A DNA stretch of 64,000 nucleotides from assembly GCA_938011325.1 (NCBI GenBank), contig CALLUD010000006.1:496001-560000 (forward strand). The letters run 5' to 3'. The DNA is from an uncultured Spartobacteria bacterium (GTDB taxonomy: Bacteria > Verrucomicrobiota > Verrucomicrobiia > Chthoniobacterales > JAATET01). Position numbers and translations under genes: made by a program. Below, in pieces: positions 17,234 to 25,546 of this stretch; positions within the stretch are counted from its first letter, which is position 1; each line of letters begins with the position of its first letter. The notes beneath the pieces are model-generated. The model searched no databases. It saw only the letters and a program-made list of their open reading frames with translations, and was not told where the DNA came from.

Positions 17234-17731
17234 ATGGCACACACCGAAGTCATTCTTACCGACAACCTTCCGCCGCTCGGCGCCGAGGCGGATATCGTCC
17301 GCGTGCGTCGCGGATACGCTCGCAATTTTCTGATCCCCACCGGCAAAGCCCTCGAGATCACCAAGGGGAACCTCCGCACGATCAACCACCTCAAAGCCAA
17401 GCGCGCCGAGCGCGAAGCTCGTGAGTTGACCGCCGCCGAGGAGCTCGCTTCGCGCATCAACAAGCTCAAGCTGAACCTCACGCTCGAAACCGGCGAAGGT
17501 GGCAAGGCCTTCGGGTCGATCACGGCCAAGGACCTCACCGAGAAGATCGAGGCCGAGCTGAAGAACGTCGAGCTGCCGCGCCATGCCATTGTTCTCGAGA
17601 AGGGAATCAAGGAAACCGGCGACCACGAAGTGCCGGTGCGCCTGCACCCGGACGTCACTGCAAAGCTCAAGGTGAAGGTTTCGGCCGCGAAGAAGGCGGA
17701 CGAGGAAGCCGACGCGGAAGAAGAGAGCTAA
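17234..17731 (+). CDS. rplI: 50S ribosomal protein L9
   Basis: 165 residues. Starts with the L9 N-terminal domain (EVILTDNLPPLGAEADIV, then RVRRGYARNFLIPTGKA), followed by the long connecting helix and the C-terminal rRNA-binding domain (GKAFGSITAKDL). The tail is extended by about 15 acidic/Lys residues (KKADEEADAEEES) beyond the usual ~150. Preceded by a clear promoter and Shine-Dalgarno, and followed after 6 bases by dnaB, a very common pairing in bacteria. Confidence 0.97.
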   Translation: MAHTEVILTDNLPPLGAEADIVRVRRGYARNFLIPTGKALEITKGNLRTINHLKAKRAEREARELTAAEELASRINKLKLNLTLETGEGGKAFGSITAKDLTEKIEAELKNVELPRHAIVLEKGIKETGDHEVPVRLHPDVTAKLKVKVSAAKKADEEADAEEES

Positions 17732-17737
17732 TCGCAG

Positions 17738-19222
17738 ATGCCTGCAGATTCTCCGGCCGGCAAGCCTGAGAGTCCCCCGAAATCCGGCGGGGAAGCCAAA
17801 TCCGGGAATCGCTCCAGCCGGGCAACTTATTCGCAGAAGCGCGAAGGTTATTTACCGGATATTCACAGAGCGCTCCCTCAGAGCATCGACGCCGAAAAGG
17901 GGGTGCTTTGTTCCGCCCTGCTGTCCCCGAGTGTTGTGCTCGGCGAGTGCATCGAGCGGCTCGACGAGAACCATTTCTATCACCCGGCGCATCGGATCAT
18001 CTACCGTGAGATGATCGCGCTGCAAAATGCCGCGAAACCCGTCGACTTCATCACGCTCACGCAGTCCCTCAAGGACAAGGGCGAGCTCGACAAGGCCGGC
18101 GGTGCCGCGGCGATCTCGGAGTTGTTCACGTTCGTTCCCACGGCCGGGAATGCGGATTACTACATCGACATCGTCCGCGAGAAATTTCTGCTCCGGCAGC
18201 TGATCCAGACCTGCAACGAGTTCGCCGCCCGCGCCTACGAAGAGCAGGGCGAAGTGAAGAGCCTCCTCGACGAGGCGGAGTCACATATTTTCCAGATCGG
18301 CGAGGAACGCTTCAAAGGCACGTTCGCCGACATGCGCACCGAGGTGATGAAGGCGATCGAGAGCATCGAGAACCTTTACAAGAACCGCGGCGGACTCTCC
18401 GGCCTCAGCACCGGCTTCAAGAAACTCGATGAAATGACCGGCGGCCTGCGCGGTTCGGAGATGTTTGTCGTCGCCGCGCGCCCCTCGATGGGAAAAACCG
18501 CCTTCGCGATGAACATCGCCGAGCATGTCGCCGTGAATCAAAACAAGGCGGTCGGCGTCTTCAGCCTGGAAATGAGCAGCAACCAGCTCGTCCAGCGTTT
18601 GCTCTGCTCCCATGCCCGGGTGAATCTCGGCCGGGTGCGCGATGGATTCCTCTCGCAACACGACGTCAGCAAGATCACGAAAAGCGCGGCGGTCCTTTCG
18701 AAGAGCCAGATCTACATCGACGACACGCCAGGCATCAGCATTCTCGAGCTTCGGGCCAAGGCGCGCCGCATGCGCGACCGGCACAACATCGAGCTCATCG
18801 TCATCGACTACCTCCAGCTCCTGCGCTCGACCTCGAAGCGCGGACAGGAAAACCGTCAGATCGAAATTTCCGAAATCTCAAACGGCATCAAGGCGCTCGC
18901 CAAGGAACTCGACATTCCGATCATTGTGCTCGCGCAGCTCAACCGAAATCCCGACGCCCGCACCGGCGCCGCCAAGGGCAAGCCGCGCCTGAGCGACCTT
19001 CGCGAATCCGGCTCAATCGAGCAGGACGCCGACCTCGTCGGGCTCCTGGTGCGCCAGGAAGTCTACGAAGACGACGAGGAAGCGAAAAGTGAAGTTGCCG
19101 GCCAGGGCGAGCTGATCATCGCGAAGCAGCGAAATGGCCCGATCGGCGAAGTGCCGCTCACCTTCCTCAAGGAATACACGCGCTTCGAAGATCGCGCCGA
19201 GGTTCGCGACGAAGCGGCCTGA
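17738..19222 (+). CDS. dnaB: Replicative DNA helicase
   Basis: Ring helicase that unwinds DNA at the replication fork, 5'-3' on the lagging strand. 494 residues. N-terminal domain begins LPQSIDAEKGVLCSALLSP near residue 46 after a Ser/Lys-rich extension of ~45 residues. RecA-like domain has Walker A VAARPSMGKTAFAMN, GVFSLEMSS, Walker B IVIDYLQLLRS and LAQLNRNPDAR. No intein interrupts it. Start ATG at 17738, 6 bases after rplI. Confidence 0.97.
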   Translation: MPADSPAGKPESPPKSGGEAKSGNRSSRATYSQKREGYLPDIHRALPQSIDAEKGVLCSALLSPSVVLGECIERLDENHFYHPAHRIIYREMIALQNAAKPVDFITLTQSLKDKGELDKAGGAAAISELFTFVPTAGNADYYIDIVREKFLLRQLIQTCNEFAARAYEEQGEVKSLLDEAESHIFQIGEERFKGTFADMRTEVMKAIESIENLYKNRGGLSGLSTGFKKLDEMTGGLRGSEMFVVAARPSMGKTAFAMNIAEHVAVNQNKAVGVFSLEMSSNQLVQRLLCSHARVNLGRVRDGFLSQHDVSKITKSAAVLSKSQIYIDDTPGISILELRAKARRMRDRHNIELIVIDYLQLLRSTSKRGQENRQIEISEISNGIKALAKELDIPIIVLAQLNRNPDARTGAAKGKPRLSDLRESGSIEQDADLVGLLVRQEVYEDDEEAKSEVAGQGELIIAKQRNGPIGEVPLTFLKEYTRFEDRAEVRDEAA

Positions 19223-19246
19223 CGGCTCTCACCGCCCGCGCGTTCG

Positions 19247-20737
19247 TCAGTTCTTCCTTTCCCTGGCCTTCTTTTCACCGTCCCCGCCACCCTGCGGAGG
19301 CTGAACCGGTTTCCTTGGCTGCCCCTGCCGCTGTTGCTGCGGCGGTTGAGGGGATTGTGAGGGTTGCTGCACCTTCGGGCTCTGCGGCGGTGGAGCCTGT
19401 TGCTGCGGCCGTTGGGGATTCGGCTTTTGCTGGGGCCGCGGAACTTCGCCCCCCTGCTTCTGGCGTTGCTGACGCGAAGCCTCCTGCTGCTGGCGTCCCA
19501 GTTGAGCAGGCTGCCGCTCACGCTGTGGCTTGCGGACATCCTGCTTCGCGGGACCATTGGGGGACTTCACATCTTTGCGGCCCGAACCATTGGAAGTCTG
19601 TCCGCCTTTGCCCTCCGGCCGCTCCACGACGGCGTTCTTCTTCGCTGCACCACCACTCTGACGAGTCTCAAACTCGCGCTGCTTTCGAAGAACCGCCTCC
19701 CGCTCCGGCTTCGTCTGCTGCGGCTTTCCGGCACCTGCCACGTTCCGGGCCGACACCCCTTCGTTGCGCTTTTCCTGGCCGGGTTCCCTCTCCTGGCCAC
19801 CAACAACCGCCCTTCGCTGATCCTTCGGGTTCTCCGCCTGCTGGCGAATCTGTCGCCGCACCGCCTCCGCCCGCTGCGGGTCGGCGACCCGCACATAGCC
19901 GTCGTCGATCTGCCGCTTCTCGACCCGCCCCGCGATCTTCTTCGGCTTCGTTACATCCTTCTTCGCCACCTTCGGCGAAACGACCCTCAATCGATCTCCC
20001 TGCACCTCGTTGCGCAGTTTTCGCTGCCGCAGCTCCGCCGCTGACAAATTCTCGCCTGTGCGCTCGATCGCGAGCCGGCGAACCGGCCTCTCGCTCCTGG
20101 CCCGCACGAATTCACGGTTCGGCCCGGCGTTGTAAATCACGGTGCGCTTGTTGTTCACCACGTTGGTGATGTTCGTGATGTTCGTCGTCTGCTCGATGAT
20201 GTTCACGTTTTGCTGCACGGGGACGAGGTAATCGCGCAGACGCGGATAGCCGAAATAACGCGGACGGCAGAAGTTGTAGTAGGCCGGACCGACATCGCCG
20301 AAGCCAAAGCTGATTCCGAATCGAATCCCCGTGCTTGGCCGCCACGGCACCTCGGGTGGAAGCGGCGCCCAGCCGATATACTGCTCACTTTCACGCCACG
20401 ACACCCAGGCGGGCGCCCATTCGTAGCCCGGCACCCAGATCCACCCAAGATCCGTGTGTGCCCAGCGACCATAATGATAGGTCAACCAGCCGAATGGCTC
20501 GTTGGAAACCCACACCCATCCTTCGTCGGAGTCGGCCCAGTATCCGTCGGTGTAAGGCCGCCAGCCCTCGTCGACCCACGGCCGGAAGCAATAGCCGTAA
20601 TCCTCCACCTCGACCCAGGCGCCGTAGGGCGAAAGTTCATCGTAGAAAAATTCAAAGTCCACCTCGCTGCGGGAAAGCGACGGACCAAAGCCGACGATCC
20701 CGACGACGACGCACAGCAAAGCACGAAGGGCTTTCAT
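19247..20737 (-). CDS. DUF6600-type secreted protein with Gln/Pro-rich tail
   Basis: 496 residues. Signal peptide (MKALRALLCVVVGIVGFG), then a Trp/Tyr/Gly-rich repeat region (~25-160) with YGYCFRPWVDEGWRPYTDG, WVWVSNEPFGWLTYHYGRW and GWIWVPGYEWAPAWVSW. These are the YxxW...W units of DUF6600 proteins. From ~200 on the protein is polar, rich in Arg, Lys and Gln; the last ~130 residues are nearly all Gln, Pro, Arg and Lys and must be disordered. The ATG at 20737 puts the signal peptide first; the frame opens upstream to 20782. Function unknown; envelope location likely. Confidence 0.8.
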   Translation of the reverse strand: MKALRALLCVVVGIVGFGPSLSRSEVDFEFFYDELSPYGAWVEVEDYGYCFRPWVDEGWRPYTDGYWADSDEGWVWVSNEPFGWLTYHYGRWAHTDLGWIWVPGYEWAPAWVSWRESEQYIGWAPLPPEVPWRPSTGIRFGISFGFGDVGPAYYNFCRPRYFGYPRLRDYLVPVQQNVNIIEQTTNITNITNVVNNKRTVIYNAGPNREFVRARSERPVRRLAIERTGENLSAAELRQRKLRNEVQGDRLRVVSPKVAKKDVTKPKKIAGRVEKRQIDDGYVRVADPQRAEAVRRQIRQQAENPKDQRRAVVGGQEREPGQEKRNEGVSARNVAGAGKPQQTKPEREAVLRKQREFETRQSGGAAKKNAVVERPEGKGGQTSNGSGRKDVKSPNGPAKQDVRKPQRERQPAQLGRQQQEASRQQRQKQGGEVPRPQQKPNPQRPQQQAPPPQSPKVQQPSQSPQPPQQQRQGQPRKPVQPPQGGGDGEKKARERKN

Positions 20738-20821
20738 AATTTGAAGCGTTTGATGAAGAGACGGTGCCGGAGCCCCATCCATTCATCCCGAATCGCGCGC
20801 CGCTGCCCGCGCGGCTGCTGA

Positions 20822-21385
20822 CTACCCGCCGAAATTCGCGGCCAGTTCCGCAACCAGTCGCTCCATCGGGAGTCCGATCACGTTCGAAAACGAGCCCTCC
20901 ACATTCGCGATGATGCGACCGTCGTCCTCCTGCGCCGAATAGGCGCCGGCTTTGTCGAGGACGTGGATGTCGGCCAGATACCGGTCGATCGCCCCGGCAT
21001 CAAGGGCATGGAAACGAACGCGCGTCACTTCGCAAAAACGCACACATGTCTCCGGGCTCTGCCGAAGCATCACCACTCCGGTCATCACCTCGTGCGTGCG
21101 TCCGGCCAGCCTCGCGAGCATCTCGCGGGCGTGGTCAAGACTGCCCGGCTTGCCGAAGATTTCACCGTCCAGCACGACAATCGTATCCGCGCCGATGACG
21201 ATTGCGTCAGGACGTCCACAGGCGACGGCGCGTGCCTTGGCCTCTGCATTGGCGATCGCGAGCGTCTGCGGCTCGCCATCCGTCATTTCATCAACACCGG
21301 CGGGAACACACTCGACGAAGAATCCCGCCTGCTCGAGCAACTCCCGGCGACGCGGTGATTGCGACGCCAGCACCAGTGTGCGCAA
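20822..21385 (-). CDS. maf: Maf-family nucleoside triphosphate pyrophosphatase
   Basis: 187 residues. N-terminal LVLASQSPRRRELL is the Maf nucleotide loop; VIGADTIVVLDGEIFGKP holds the general base and metal region; AGAYSAQEDDG and VEGSFSNVIGLP complete the fold. Maf enzymes hydrolyse non-canonical or dTTP/UTP nucleotides and are associated with septum control. The AYSAQ-type motif fits the dTTP/UTPase (YhdE) subgroup. 7 bases downstream of a small membrane protein gene. Confidence 0.93.
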   Translation of the reverse strand: MRTLVLASQSPRRRELLEQAGFFVECVPAGVDEMTDGEPQTLAIANAEAKARAVACGRPDAIVIGADTIVVLDGEIFGKPGSLDHAREMLARLAGRTHEVMTGVVMLRQSPETCVRFCEVTRVRFHALDAGAIDRYLADIHVLDKAGAYSAQEDDGRIIANVEGSFSNVIGLPMERLVAELAANFGG

Positions 21386-21392
21386 TGGAGAA

Positions 21393-21686
21393 CTAGACGA
21401 GGTCTTCGTTGAAGCCCTCGCCCTCGCGAATGGAATTCAACCGGCGCCGCATGCCCCAGCTCGAGTCCGGGCTGTGGCTGATCCGGTCGTAGATTCCGGC
21501 AATGAAAGGAACGATGGCTGCAGCCCCTGCACCAATCAAGGCGATCGCCGTCCGCTGACGCGCGGAGACCTCCAGTTTGTCCGCCACCAAAAGCCCGACG
21601 CCAACCCCCACCGCTGCCTGTGAAAACGCAACGAGGCCTGTGACGGGAAGATTCTCGCCAAACTTCGAAATGAGAAGACTCGCCAT
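21393..21686 (-). CDS. Small two-helix membrane protein, unknown
   Basis: 97 residues with two hydrophobic segments (VTGLVAFSQAAVGVGVGLLVA and TAIALIGAGAAAIVPFIAGIY, each about 20 residues) and a charged C-terminal tail. I do not recognise a family. Seven bases before maf on the same strand, so likely co-transcribed with it, and 44 bases from the divergent ruvX start. Confidence 0.7.
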   Translation of the reverse strand: MASLLISKFGENLPVTGLVAFSQAAVGVGVGLLVADKLEVSARQRTAIALIGAGAAAIVPFIAGIYDRISHSPDSSWGMRRRLNSIREGEGFNEDLV

Positions 21687-21730
21687 ACGCTTTGCAACCT
21701 AGGAGTGGGCTGTGGCATTTTCAATGGCAA

Positions 21731-22159
21731 ATGAAACGGGTCCTCGGCATCGATCTTGGCGAAGCACGCGTGGGAGTCGCCATGAGCGATGAACTCGGCT
21801 TCATGGCACATCCGCTCGAAACCATCGAAGTGCGGCGGGTTTCGCCGGCCGCACGCATCCGGGAACTCGTCGAGTCGCACCAGATCGCGACGGTGATCGT
21901 GGGACTGCCGCGAAACATGGACGGCTCGCGCGGCCCCGCCGCCGAGAAGGCGGCGAAGTTCGCGGAGGAATTGCGCGCCACCCTGTCCTGTGAGGTCGTG
22001 ACATGGGACGAGCGTCTCACCACCGTTTCCGCGCAACGGTCGCTGCGCGAAGCCGGCCGGAAGGCTCACGAGCAAAGGGACGTCATCGACCAGGCCGCGG
22101 CGCAGCTCATCTTGCAAGGCTGGCTCGATGCACAGGCGGGCGGTCTCACCATGCCGTAA
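21731..22159 (+). CDS. ruvX: RuvX/YqgF-family Holliday junction resolvase-fold protein
   Basis: 142 residues, RNase H fold. Signatures: VLGIDLGEARVGVAMSD at the N-terminus, VIVGLPRNMDGSRGPAAEKA and the C-terminal VTWDERLTTVSAQR plus DVIDQAAAQLILQGWLD. YqgF proteins are implicated in pre-16S rRNA 5' maturation. The ATG at 21731 is preferred because the family begins right at the first beta strand, though no close Shine-Dalgarno is seen. One base separates its stop from the truA GTG. Confidence 0.9.
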   Translation: MKRVLGIDLGEARVGVAMSDELGFMAHPLETIEVRRVSPAARIRELVESHQIATVIVGLPRNMDGSRGPAAEKAAKFAEELRATLSCEVVTWDERLTTVSAQRSLREAGRKAHEQRDVIDQAAAQLILQGWLDAQAGGLTMP

Positions 22160-22160
22160 C

Positions 22161-22904
22161 GTGAGGCTCAAGCTGACCATCGCCTACGACGGCGCTCCGT
22201 ATGCCGGCTGGCAGAGTCAGACCAGCGGCAACACGGTGCAGGACATTCTCGAAGCCGCGCTGGAAACCGTTTCGAAAACCCGCATCCCGATTCACGGCGC
22301 CGGCCGCACGGATGCCGGTGTTCACGCACTCGGGCAGGTCGCCCACTTCGACACGCCGCCGGATTCCAAAATGAAGCCCGTCGACTGGCAGCGGGCGCTC
22401 AACGCGAACCTCCCGCCGACGATCCGCATCGTTCGGGCAAGTCGCGCACCCGGATCCAGCTTTCACGCACGTTTCTCCGCGCGGCGAAAAATCTACCGCT
22501 ACCGCATCTGGCTCGGATTGATTCTTCCACCGCACGAACATTTGCGGGCGTGGCACGTTCCGCATCCGTTGGACGGGAAACGTCTTCGCCAGGCGCTCGC
22601 GATCTTCAAGGGGCGTCACGATTTTCGGGGATTTTCGGCGAACCGCGGCAAGCCCACGCCGGACACGACTCGCGAGATCCACTCCATCATGACAAGCACG
22701 CGCGGCCCCTGTCTGAGCATCACCTACGACGGGGAGGGATTTCTCTACAAAATGGTCCGCATGCTCACCGGCGCGGCGGTGCGCGTGGCGACCGGACGCG
22801 CTTCGGTCGAAGACCTCCGGGCGCTGCTCGATCATCCCGACCGCGGCAAGTGGAGCTTCGTGGCCCCGCCGGACGGGCTGTATCTCGTTCGCGTCGGTTA
22901 CTAG
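22161..22904 (+). CDS. truA: tRNA pseudouridine(38-40) synthase
   Basis: 247 residues. LKLTIAYDGAPYAGWQSQ near the N-terminus, the catalytic AspGAGRTDAGVHALGQVAHF (Asp in RTDAGVH), RKIYRYRIW and YDGEGFLYKMVRMLTGA. Modifies U38-40 in tRNA anticodon stems. The GTG at 22161 starts one base after ruvX and keeps the family N-terminus; a longer open frame reaches back inside ruvX. Its TAG interlocks with the TAG of the convergent gene at 22901. Confidence 0.94.
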   Translation: MRLKLTIAYDGAPYAGWQSQTSGNTVQDILEAALETVSKTRIPIHGAGRTDAGVHALGQVAHFDTPPDSKMKPVDWQRALNANLPPTIRIVRASRAPGSSFHARFSARRKIYRYRIWLGLILPPHEHLRAWHVPHPLDGKRLRQALAIFKGRHDFRGFSANRGKPTPDTTREIHSIMTSTRGPCLSITYDGEGFLYKMVRMLTGAAVRVATGRASVEDLRALLDHPDRGKWSFVAPPDGLYLVRVGY

Positions 22905-23419
22905 GCCCCCGCGGGCTTCATCACGATGGCATGCGCCTGATACTGGAGCTGCATGCCCGCGAGCTGCGCGACATATTCCAGCACACTCGACATCGGCACA
23001 TTCGAAAGGGAGAGCGTGACCTTTTTCTCGGCGCCCACGTCGGAGGGGAACATGCGCACGATATTCAGCCCGACCTTTCCGCCCGACTGCTCCTTTGCGA
23101 CCTGGTCGAGATAATCGAGCACAGAGGAGAGCGAGGCGTCCTGGAAGTCCACCTTCGGAACCATCAGCGACTCGACCTGCTTTTTGACGTTCGCGTTCGT
23201 GGTCGACGCGGCTTCGATGCGCTTCATGAACGTCGCGGCCTGCACGTGGTTCGGTTCGGCCGCCAGCACCTGGGCGAAGAGAACTTTCGCAGTCTCGAGA
23301 TCCCCGGACGAATAGGCGCGCATCGCCTGCCCGTAGATTTCCTGCGTCGTCTGCTGCTGCGCCGTTGCAGTGACTGCGACGACAGTCGCGAACAAAATGA
23401 AGAGGAGGGAACGTTTCAT
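22901..23419 (-). CDS. Secreted stand-alone STN (secretin/TonB N-terminal) domain protein
   Basis: 172 residues. Signal peptide ending around ATAQQ, a TPR-like helical pair (YGQAMRAYSSGDLETAKVLF), then a domain with VDFQDASLSSVLDYLDQVAKE and VTLSLSNVPMSSVLEYVAQLAG. This is the paired beta-alpha-beta of STN domains found at the N-termini of secretins and TonB receptors. There is no secretin barrel here, so it is a free periplasmic module. Could assist a secretin or a TonB-type receptor elsewhere. Fold call moderate, partner unknown. Confidence 0.75.
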   Translation of the reverse strand: MKRSLLFILFATVVAVTATAQQQTTQEIYGQAMRAYSSGDLETAKVLFAQVLAAEPNHVQAATFMKRIEAASTTNANVKKQVESLMVPKVDFQDASLSSVLDYLDQVAKEQSGGKVGLNIVRMFPSDVGAEKKVTLSLSNVPMSSVLEYVAQLAGMQLQYQAHAIVMKPAGA

Positions 23420-23497
23420 GGGAGAATTCTAAGCCCGACTCCCGGGAAAGCAATTCGCCCGGCTTGAACGAAGCTCGTGATTTGCTAGCCTCCGCCA

Positions 23498-24535
23498 GTG
23501 CGCAAGCTACCTCCCGTTGGACTCCTCGTGTTCGTCCTGACGCTTGCGCTCGCGGGTCGCGGTTTTCCCGAGCTCACCGAGCAGCAAAAGCGTGAGCTGT
23601 TTCTTCGCGCTCGCGAGGACATCCGTCCCGTGCCTCGCGCAACCGCCACGCCACGCCCCAAGCCGTCCCCCGCGCCGCGTTCGACACCACGTCCGACTCC
23701 CGGGCAGGCCCCGCCACCCACGCCGAAACCAAAAGCGACGCCGAAGCCCACGCCCGTTCCCGTCGAACGCGCGGAGGAAGCAACTCCACCCGAGCCGGAA
23801 AAGCCAAAACGGGAAGAGGAGAAGCCCAAGCCGGAGCCGACTCCGAAGGAGCAGCCGAAGCCCACGGCGACTCCCAAGCCGACTGCCAAGCCGAAGGCGA
23901 CTCCCAAACCCAAACCGACCGCGCGACCCGATGCTCCCATCGTCGTCGAGAAGTCCGGCAAGGCGGAGGATGAAGGCCTCGCGCCCACTCCGAAGAAGAA
24001 GGGATTTTCGATCTTCGGGGGGGGACCGAAATACAAATACCTCACCGCATCGGTGCGGGCCGCCATCGACAACGCAAAGGTCAAGAAAGGCCGCTGGAAA
24101 TACATCATCGTCCACAACAGCGGGACGCGACAGGGCAACGCCAAGGCGTTCGACAATTACCACCGGAACGTCCGCAAGATGCAGAACGGTCTCGCCTACC
24201 ATTTCGTGATCGGAAACGGCACCTCCTCCGGAAACGGAGAAATCGAAATCGGCAACCGCTGGGTTCGCCAGATCAACGGCGGCCACGTCGCCAGCGATTA
24301 TCTCAACAACATCGCCATCGGAATCTGCCTCGTGGGTGACTACAACCGCGACCGACCGACCGAAACCCAGCTCGCCGCGCTCAAAGAACTGATCCAGTAT
24401 TTGCGCCAGCGTTGCGGCAAGGTGAAAGGGAAGGAAATCACGGTCCGGGGTCACAAGCAGATCAACCCGAAACCGACCGATTGCCCAGGCAATCGCTTCC
24501 CGCTCAAGTGGCTGAACGGCGAGTTTAAGGACTGA
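23498..24535 (+). CDS. Secreted N-acetylmuramoyl-L-alanine amidase with Pro/Lys-rich linker
   Basis: 345 residues from a GTG. N-terminal signal peptide, then ~110 residues dominated by Pro, Lys, Thr and Glu (PTPKPKATPKPTPVP and similar), an extended cell-wall spacer. The C-terminal ~165 residues are an Amidase_2/PGRP domain: YIIVHNSGT supplies the first zinc His, VRGHKQINPKPTDCPG the second His and the Cys. Cleaves the lactyl-peptide bond of peptidoglycan. Family call firm; the linker is unusually long. Confidence 0.9.
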   Translation: MRKLPPVGLLVFVLTLALAGRGFPELTEQQKRELFLRAREDIRPVPRATATPRPKPSPAPRSTPRPTPGQAPPPTPKPKATPKPTPVPVERAEEATPPEPEKPKREEEKPKPEPTPKEQPKPTATPKPTAKPKATPKPKPTARPDAPIVVEKSGKAEDEGLAPTPKKKGFSIFGGGPKYKYLTASVRAAIDNAKVKKGRWKYIIVHNSGTRQGNAKAFDNYHRNVRKMQNGLAYHFVIGNGTSSGNGEIEIGNRWVRQINGGHVASDYLNNIAIGICLVGDYNRDRPTETQLAALKELIQYLRQRCGKVKGKEITVRGHKQINPKPTDCPGNRFPLKWLNGEFKD

Positions 24536-24576
24536 TTCGAGAGGGCCGCTTGGGCCCCGCACGGCGAATTGTCGAC

Positions 24577-25452
24577 ATGAGAATTGGCATCACAGGCGCG
24601 ACGGGATTCATCGGTGGCGAACTCACCCGGCTGGCGCGGGGCAGAGGCCACGAGATCGTTGCATTTTCCCGTCACCCACGGCCGGATGCCCGATTCCTCG
24701 AGGTCCGATGCCTGGCGACGGACGAGCCGCCCAATGTCTCGGGACTCGACGCGCTCGTGCATCTTGCCGGTGAAACCATTCTCGGCATCTGGACTCCGCC
24801 CAAGAAACGACGCATTCGCGGCAGCCGCGTCGAGGGAACAAAGCGCATTGTGGAAGCCCTCGACGCTTGCGCGGAAAAACCTGCCGTCTTCGTTTGCGGC
24901 TCCGCAATCGGTTACTACGGCGACACGGGCGATTCGATTGTCGACGAGTCATCGCCAGCGGGAACCGGCTTCCTCGCGGAGGTCGCGCGTGAGTGGGAGG
25001 CGGAATCGCAACGCGCGCGCGACATTCGCGTCGTCAACATCCGCACCGGCCTCGTCATCGGAAATGGCGGCGCCATGAAATTGATGGGCCCGGTCTTTCG
25101 CACAGGCCTTGGCGGCAGGCTCGGCAATGGGCGGCAGTGGATGTCGTGCATTCACGTGACCGATGTGGCCGGGATGATTCTTCACGCCATCGACAACGTG
25201 GAAGTCTCGGGGCCGCTGAACGCCGTCATGCCCGAGCCCGTGCGAAACGAGGAATTCACCCGCACCCTGGCCTCCGTCGTCGGGCGCCCCGCCATTCTGC
25301 CCGCGCCATCACTGGCATTGAAAGTCGCTCTCGGAGAAGCCTCACAGCTTCTTCTCGGAAGCCAGCGCGTGCGTCCCTTGCGAGCGATCGAATCTGGTTT
25401 TCAACACCGGTTCCCAGACCTCCGCAGCGCCCTCGCCGACGTCCTGAAGTAA
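24577..25452 (+). CDS. TIGR01777/YfcH-family NAD(P)-dependent epimerase
   Basis: 291 residues, extended SDR fold. GITGATGFIGGEL is the dinucleotide motif, ALVHLAGETI and SAIGYYGDTGD are diagnostic for the YfcH group, and SCIHVTDVAGMI follows. C-terminal DUF1731-like segment (PAILPAPSLALKVALGEASQLLLGSQR region). Substrate unknown in the family. The ATG at 24577 is 42 bases past the amidase stop; the open frame continues to 24550. Confidence 0.9.
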   Translation: MRIGITGATGFIGGELTRLARGRGHEIVAFSRHPRPDARFLEVRCLATDEPPNVSGLDALVHLAGETILGIWTPPKKRRIRGSRVEGTKRIVEALDACAEKPAVFVCGSAIGYYGDTGDSIVDESSPAGTGFLAEVAREWEAESQRARDIRVVNIRTGLVIGNGGAMKLMGPVFRTGLGGRLGNGRQWMSCIHVTDVAGMILHAIDNVEVSGPLNAVMPEPVRNEEFTRTLASVVGRPAILPAPSLALKVALGEASQLLLGSQRVRPLRAIESGFQHRFPDLRSALADVLK

Positions 25453-25546
25453 ATTCTCGCGTCGATTTCCGCTCGCCGTCCCTTGCAAAGTGTGGAGGAT
25501 GTCCGCCGTGATGCGGGCGAGCTTGCCCTGTCGCTAGACTGATTGC

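Noticed and set aside
23640..23930. Apparent tandem DNA repeat (Pro/Lys codons)
   Set aside because: Irregular units explained by the Pro/Lys-rich linker of the amidase; not a CRISPR or mobile repeat.
24541..24556. Short GGGCC/GGCCC repeat after the amidase gene
   Set aside because: Only a 5-base stem with no U-run; too weak to call a terminator.
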